Shown piece by piece: positions 60,085 to 64,000 of a DNA stretch of 64,000 bases. The position numbers and the translations under genes were made by a program. The notes beneath the pieces were generated by a model. It was not told the origin of the DNA. It did no database searches and saw only the letters and a list, made by a program, of their open reading frames with translations. Position 1 is the first letter of the stretch. Every line of letters begins with the position of its first letter. Source of the DNA: Parahoeflea alexandrii (GTDB taxonomy: Bacteria > Pseudomonadota > Alphaproteobacteria > Rhizobiales > Rhizobiaceae); the NCBI RefSeq assembly GCF_027214025.1, contig NZ_JAPWHB010000002.1, positions 744,001 through 808,000 of the forward strand, given 5' to 3'.

Positions 60085-61113
60085 ATGCGGGCATTGCAAC
60101 TGATCGAGGATCGCAAGCTTGAGACGGTGGATCTGCCTCCTCCCCCGCCGCCGGGCATCGGTGAAGCAACGGTTTCGATCAAGGCGGTGGCGCTCAACCA
60201 CATCGATGTCTGGGGCTGGCGCGGCATGGCCTTTGCCAAGCGCAAGATGCCGCTGGTCATCGGCGCAGAGGCATCCGGCGTGGTCAACGCGATCGGGCAT
60301 GGCGTCTCCGGACTGGTTCCGGGACAGCTGGTTTCGATCTATGGCGCCCGCACCTGTGGCCTCTGCCGCCCTTGCCGGGAAGGCCGGGACAATCTGTGCG
60401 AACATGTCAGCGGCGTTCACGGCTTCCATCTTGATGGCTTCGCCCAGGAGCAGGTCAATCTGCCGGCACGGCTTCTGGTTCCCGCGCCTCCCGGCGTGAC
60501 TGCGATCGGCGCGGCCGTGGCCCCGGTCACTTTCGGCACCGTCGAGCACATGCTGTTCGACAATGCCAAGCTTGAGCCCGGCGAAACCATCCTGATCCAC
60601 GCCGGAGGATCCGGCATCGGCACGGCCGCGATCCAGCTTGCCAAGAAAATCGGCTGCACCGTCATCACCACTGTCGGCTCCGACGCCAAGATCGAGCCCG
60701 CCAAGGCTCTGGGCGCCGATCATGTGATCAACTACCGCGAGGATCGCTTCGAGGGCGTGGTCCGCAAACTCACGAAAAAGCGCGGCGTCGATGTCGTCTT
60801 CGAGCATGTCGGCGCGGACACCTGGGCCGGCTCGATGCTGTCGCTCAAGCGCGGCGGGCGCCTGGTCACCTGCGGCTCGACATCGGGCGTATCGACGCAG
60901 ATGAACCTGATGATGCTGTTCCAGCAGCAACTCAAGCTTTTTGGCTCCTTCGGTTGCCGGATGGAGAACATGGCCGACGCCATGCAGAAGATGGCCGCCG
61001 GCCTGGTCCAGCCTGTCATCGACACGGAAGTGGGTTTCGATGAGATCGATACTGCACTCGCCCGTATGGAAGGCCGCGACGTCTTCGGCAAGATCATCCT
61101 GCGGATGGATTGA
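60085..61113 (+). CDS. Zinc-type alcohol dehydrogenase-like protein of the VLCFA locus
   Basis: 342 residues of the medium-chain dehydrogenase family. The structural zinc Cys set is in RTCGLCRPCREGRDNLC, and the nucleotide site is HAGGSGIGTAAIQ. Known in rhizobia as adh2XL, with a presumed role in 27-hydroxy-C28 fatty acid synthesis, perhaps as an enoyl reductase. Overlaps no gene but is 15 bases before lpxXL. Confidence 0.88.
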   Translation: MRALQLIEDRKLETVDLPPPPPPGIGEATVSIKAVALNHIDVWGWRGMAFAKRKMPLVIGAEASGVVNAIGHGVSGLVPGQLVSIYGARTCGLCRPCREGRDNLCEHVSGVHGFHLDGFAQEQVNLPARLLVPAPPGVTAIGAAVAPVTFGTVEHMLFDNAKLEPGETILIHAGGSGIGTAAIQLAKKIGCTVITTVGSDAKIEPAKALGADHVINYREDRFEGVVRKLTKKRGVDVVFEHVGADTWAGSMLSLKRGGRLVTCGSTSGVSTQMNLMMLFQQQLKLFGSFGCRMENMADAMQKMAAGLVQPVIDTEVGFDEIDTALARMEGRDVFGKIILRMD

Positions 61114-61128
61114 GGCCGGCGCACGGAC

Positions 61129-62121
61129 ATGTCCAACACCTTCCGCATGGTGCTCACGCGCATCGTCATTGCACTCAGGCGCGCCAGGGACTGGGTGATC
61201 GCCATGGCGATCTTCGGCCTGCTGCGGCTGATATCGCTGCTTCCCGCCGACAAGGCGATCAATTTCGTTGCCGCCATGGCCCGGCGGATCGGCCCCCTGA
61301 CGCCGCGCCACAAACTGGCGATGACCAATCTGGCAAGAGCCTTTCCGGAAAAATCGAACGCCGAACACCAACAGATCGCCCTCGACATGTGGGGCAACAT
61401 GGCCCGGCTGGCGGCTGAATACGTCTTCCTCGACGAGCTGTTCGACTTCGATCGCAGGAACACGAGCCCCGGGCGGATCGAGACCGCCGGCGACGAGATC
61501 TTCGACAAGCTGCGCGACGAGAACAAGCCGTTCATCGTCTTCACCGCCCATACCGGCAATTTCGAATTCCTGCCGATCGCGGCCGCAGCCTACGAACTCG
61601 ATGTCATGGCGCTGTTCCGGCCACCCAACAATCCCTACATCGCCAAGAAGGTCCTCGGAGCCCGGCGCACCAAGATGGGGCATCTCGTCCCCTCGCGCGC
61701 CGGTGCCGCGTTCACCCTGGCGCGGCGGCTTGAAGCCGGCAAGGGCGTCGGCGTTCTGGTCGACCAGAAATTCCACAAGGGCGAGGAGACCACCTTTTTC
61801 GGTCTTGAGGCGCACACCAACCCTCTGCTTGCCAAGCTGGTGCGCCAGTATGACTGCGTCGTTCACCCTGCCCGCGCGATCCGTCTTCCGAACGGACGCC
61901 ACCGGCTGGAGCTCGAGCCGGAGTTCGAAATCCCCCGTCATCCCGATGGCAGCGTCGATGTGAAAGCCACCGCGCAAAAGCTGAACGACAAGGTCGAAAG
62001 CTGGGTCCGCGAATATCCCGGTCAGTGGCAATGGTTCCATGACCGATGGAACATCAAGCACCAACTCAAGCAGGCGAAAAGGCCCGGCAGCCCCGGGCCC
62101 GATGCATCATCCAAGTCTTAA
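61129..62121 (+). CDS. lpxXL: Lipid A very-long-chain acyltransferase LpxXL
   Basis: 330 residues of the LpxL/HtrB family. One N-terminal membrane segment (residues about 22-40). The HxxxxD/E-type motif appears as HTGNFE (near residue 144), and VDQKFHKGEETTFFG follows. It transfers the 28-carbon hydroxy acyl chain from AcpXL to lipid A. Last gene of the locus. Its 3' end overlaps the convergent L,D-transpeptidase by 4 bases. Confidence 0.92.
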   Translation: MSNTFRMVLTRIVIALRRARDWVIAMAIFGLLRLISLLPADKAINFVAAMARRIGPLTPRHKLAMTNLARAFPEKSNAEHQQIALDMWGNMARLAAEYVFLDELFDFDRRNTSPGRIETAGDEIFDKLRDENKPFIVFTAHTGNFEFLPIAAAAYELDVMALFRPPNNPYIAKKVLGARRTKMGHLVPSRAGAAFTLARRLEAGKGVGVLVDQKFHKGEETTFFGLEAHTNPLLAKLVRQYDCVVHPARAIRLPNGRHRLELEPEFEIPRHPDGSVDVKATAQKLNDKVESWVREYPGQWQWFHDRWNIKHQLKQAKRPGSPGPDASSKS

Positions 62122-62549
62122 TAGTTGATCACGATACGGGTATTCTTGTTGCCGGCCTTTTGCACCAGCGAGAAGAATGTGGCTGCGTTTTCAGGCGCAA
62201 GACGAACGCAGCCATGTGATGCAGGCCTGCCGAGACGTTTGGTGTCGTAGGTAGCATGAACCGCATAGCCGCGGTGATAGAACACCGCATACGGCATCGG
62301 CGCATTGTTGTACTTGCGCGAACGGTGGTGACGCGACAGCCACTGGGCCGAATAACTTCCGGTCGGTGTGGAGTATCCCTTGCGACCGGTTGAAACAGGC
62401 CACTTGTATTTCACAACGCCATTCTGGCTGACCACCATCGTCTGGGTCGAGATATCGACTTTGGCGATGAGGTTCGCCGCAATGGCCGAAGCCGACGACA
62501 AAGGCGCAAGTAAGAGAGCAAGAAGCCCAGACAAGAACAGATTTCGCAT
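62118..62549 (-). CDS. Small L,D-transpeptidase (YkuD)
   Basis: 143 residues: signal peptide ending near SAIAANLIAK (residue 26), then a YkuD domain alone with catalytic Cys in RPASHGCVRLAPENA. Periplasmic peptidoglycan cross-linking or anchoring. Its upstream region (62550-62680) is AT-rich. Confidence 0.92.
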   Translation of the reverse strand: MRNLFLSGLLALLLAPLSSASAIAANLIAKVDISTQTMVVSQNGVVKYKWPVSTGRKGYSTPTGSYSAQWLSRHHRSRKYNNAPMPYAVFYHRGYAVHATYDTKRLGRPASHGCVRLAPENAATFFSLVQKAGNKNTRIVINY

Positions 62550-62680
62550 GTGTGTTTCCCCAGTTACCCTGCTGCTGAATGTACTAGCCGGCTGCTACTT
62601 TAGGCACAGGATTTTGTAAGTTAAAGTTAAAATACTGCATAAAATCCGACAGGCATCCCTATGCCATTGAATTTTGTGAA

Positions 62681-63652
62681 TTAAATTGAAACAACAAAAA
62701 CCAGCCCGACCATCAGCGCCAGGCAGTCGCAGGCGCGCCGGAAAATCATCAGAGCGGCACGGATATCTCCGGCATTCGCGTCTCTTCGGCCTGCCGCATT
62801 GAGGCTGGCCTCCATCACCATCTCGCCCCCATATTGCCGCGGGCCGGCCAGCGCCAAGCCGAGAGCACCGGCCATTGCAGCCTCTGGCCAGCCGGCATTG
62901 GGGGATCGGTGCAGGCCGGAATCGGTGAGCGCCACGCCCAGGGAACGGCGCATGGCAGTTCGTCCACTCACCAGTCCTGCCCCGGCGGCAATCAGCAATG
63001 CGGACAGGCGGGCCGCCGGCCAGTTGGCTGCGTCATCCAGTTTCGCCGCCGCCCGTCCGAAATCCCGATGCCGCTCGTTGAGATGCCCGATCATCGAGTC
63101 CGCGGTGTTAAGCATCTTGTAGGCCAGGAGGCCGGGCAGCCCGAGTAGCGCATACCACAGTGCCGGAGCGACGATTCCGTCAGAAAAATTCTCGGCCAGG
63201 CTCTCGATCGCGGCTCTGGAGATCCCCGCTTGGTCGAGCGCTTCAGGATCACGCCCGACAATCATCGAAACCGCCCTGCGCCCGCCGGTCAATCCGTTTT
63301 CGCGAAGCCCGACCGCGACCGCAAGGACATGGTCTGCAAGGCTCTTCTGCGCCAGGAACACCGCGACCACCAGCACTTCAAGCACCGTTCCGGCAACACC
63401 CATGCCATCGAACAGCCGGACAAGGCCCCAACCGCAAACCGCCGCCGCCAGCAGCAATGCGAGCATTGCCAGCAGCCCCTTGCGGCGGCGCGTGGCCGCG
63501 GGATCCGAACTCCGGTTGAAGCGCCGGTCGACAAATCCGAGGGCGTGGCCGAAAATCACCACCGGGTGGCTGATCCGCCGCCACAGCCAGTCCGGATCGC
63601 CGATGATGCGATCGACAACCAGGGCGGCCAGCAGAACCGCGAGATGACCCAT
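62681..63652 (-). CDS. cobD: Adenosylcobinamide-phosphate synthase
   Basis: 323 residues of the CobD/CbiB membrane family (IGDPDWLWRRISHPVVIFG near the N-terminus, ESLAENFSDGIVAPALWYAL in the middle). It attaches aminopropanol phosphate to the corrin in cobalamin synthesis. It shares one base with the end of the cobC-like gene that runs in from the window edge. Confidence 0.92.
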   Translation of the reverse strand: MGHLAVLLAALVVDRIIGDPDWLWRRISHPVVIFGHALGFVDRRFNRSSDPAATRRRKGLLAMLALLLAAAVCGWGLVRLFDGMGVAGTVLEVLVVAVFLAQKSLADHVLAVAVGLRENGLTGGRRAVSMIVGRDPEALDQAGISRAAIESLAENFSDGIVAPALWYALLGLPGLLAYKMLNTADSMIGHLNERHRDFGRAAAKLDDAANWPAARLSALLIAAGAGLVSGRTAMRRSLGVALTDSGLHRSPNAGWPEAAMAGALGLALAGPRQYGGEMVMEASLNAAGRRDANAGDIRAALMIFRRACDCLALMVGLVFVVSI

Positions 63653-64000
63653 TACGAAGCCTGCGGCCTCGCAAGCCGCAATGTTTCGCGAAGCCTGACG
63701 GCGGACAACTCGTCGGGGACGAGACCGATGCGGATCCGCGACGGGCTGTGCTCGAAGGCCCGCACCAGTACCTTGTGACTGGCGAGAAGGTCGCGAACCG
63801 CGGCACCGTCACCCACCTCGCAATAGAAGAACAGCGCGGTTTCCCCGACAATCGGCACGCTCGCCATTTTCAGCGCCGACCGTGTCATCGCATGGGCCTT
63901 GTCGAGCTTGTTGCGAAGCTCGTTGACGAGATCGCGCCGGGAAAAGGCATGCGCGGCAATTGCCAGCGCCGGGCCGGACACCGCCCAGGGGCCGAGCCGG
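63652..64000 (-). CDS. cobC: Threonine-phosphate decarboxylase-like CobC, 3' part only
   Basis: C-terminal 115 residues or so of a class I aminotransferase-fold protein (LGPWAVSGPALAIA, then TALFFYCEV and SRIRIGLVPDE). The gene continues beyond the window. In cobalamin pathways CobC makes the aminopropanol phosphate used by CobD, and the adjacent cobD supports the call. Confidence 0.85.
   Translation of the reverse strand, partial: RLGPWAVSGPALAIAAHAFSRRDLVNELRNKLDKAHAMTRSALKMASVPIVGETALFFYCEVGDGAAVRDLLASHKVLVRAFEHSPSRIRIGLVPDELSAVRLRETLRLARPQAS

Noticed and set aside
60079-62064. About 660-codon open frame opposite adh and lpxXL
   Set aside because: Antisense to two conserved genes and crosses their junction; no domains.

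Overview
The window is a GC-rich chromosomal segment from an alphaproteobacterium of the Rhizobiales (Hyphomicrobiales), most likely a Rhizobiaceae-type organism related to Hoeflea. The main reasons are the six-gene acpXL-to-lpxXL locus for very-long-chain fatty acid lipid A, a divergent fnrN/hemN pair with an anaerobox, and a PcaQ-type regulator divergent from a pca operon. I see no rRNA, tRNA, CRISPR array, phage or intact insertion sequence.

Region 1 (1-17.7 kb) looks like a catabolic and uptake island for a methylated nitrogen compound. It holds a Rieske oxygenase, a class III aminotransferase, a PotABCD-type ABC importer, a SAM-dependent methyltransferase, two BetI-like TetR regulators, two tandem PYROXD2/phytoene-desaturase-like flavoproteins, a GcvT-like (folate-dependent) protein, a 76-residue conserved-looking small protein, a GntR regulator and an NMT1/SsuA-type ABC importer. 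Four related operator-like palindromes (near 91, 2894, 8717 and 9541) cover every promoter region of the first 13 kb. This suggests one BetI-like regulon with an unknown inducer. The substrate cannot be named from sequence. It is the best candidate for an undescribed system here.

Region 2 (17.8-24.2 kb) has a TehA/SLAC1-type carrier, an RND efflux pump with its adaptor, and a GlpR-like DeoR regulator. Region 3 (24.4-32.3 kb) is the protocatechuate branch of the beta-ketoadipate pathway: pcaQ divergent from pcaC-H-G-I-J-F-B-pobA. It converts 4-hydroxybenzoate to succinyl-CoA and acetyl-CoA, but no enol-lactonase gene (pcaD) is present in the window.

Region 4 (32.3-54 kb) is mixed housekeeping and signalling: an L,D-transpeptidase, a VOC protein, an epoxide-hydrolase-like enzyme, glpD-glpK, an AEC carrier, an aminotransferase, a Sel1-like protein, a DUF2147 protein, a GST, a diguanylate cyclase, two tiny membrane or secreted proteins, AMP nucleosidase, a six-TM chemoreceptor, YaeQ, ETF-QO and a PAS protein. 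Several gaps of 300-700 bp without convincing genes fall here.

Region 5 (54.3-64 kb) has fnrN and hemN, then acpXL-fabZ-KAS-KAS-adh-lpxXL. The first of its two ketosynthases has lost the nucleophilic Cys and one catalytic His, so the pair looks like a ketosynthase/chain-length-factor heterodimer. A small L,D-transpeptidase, cobD (cbiB) and the 3' part of cobC, cut by the window edge, complete the segment.
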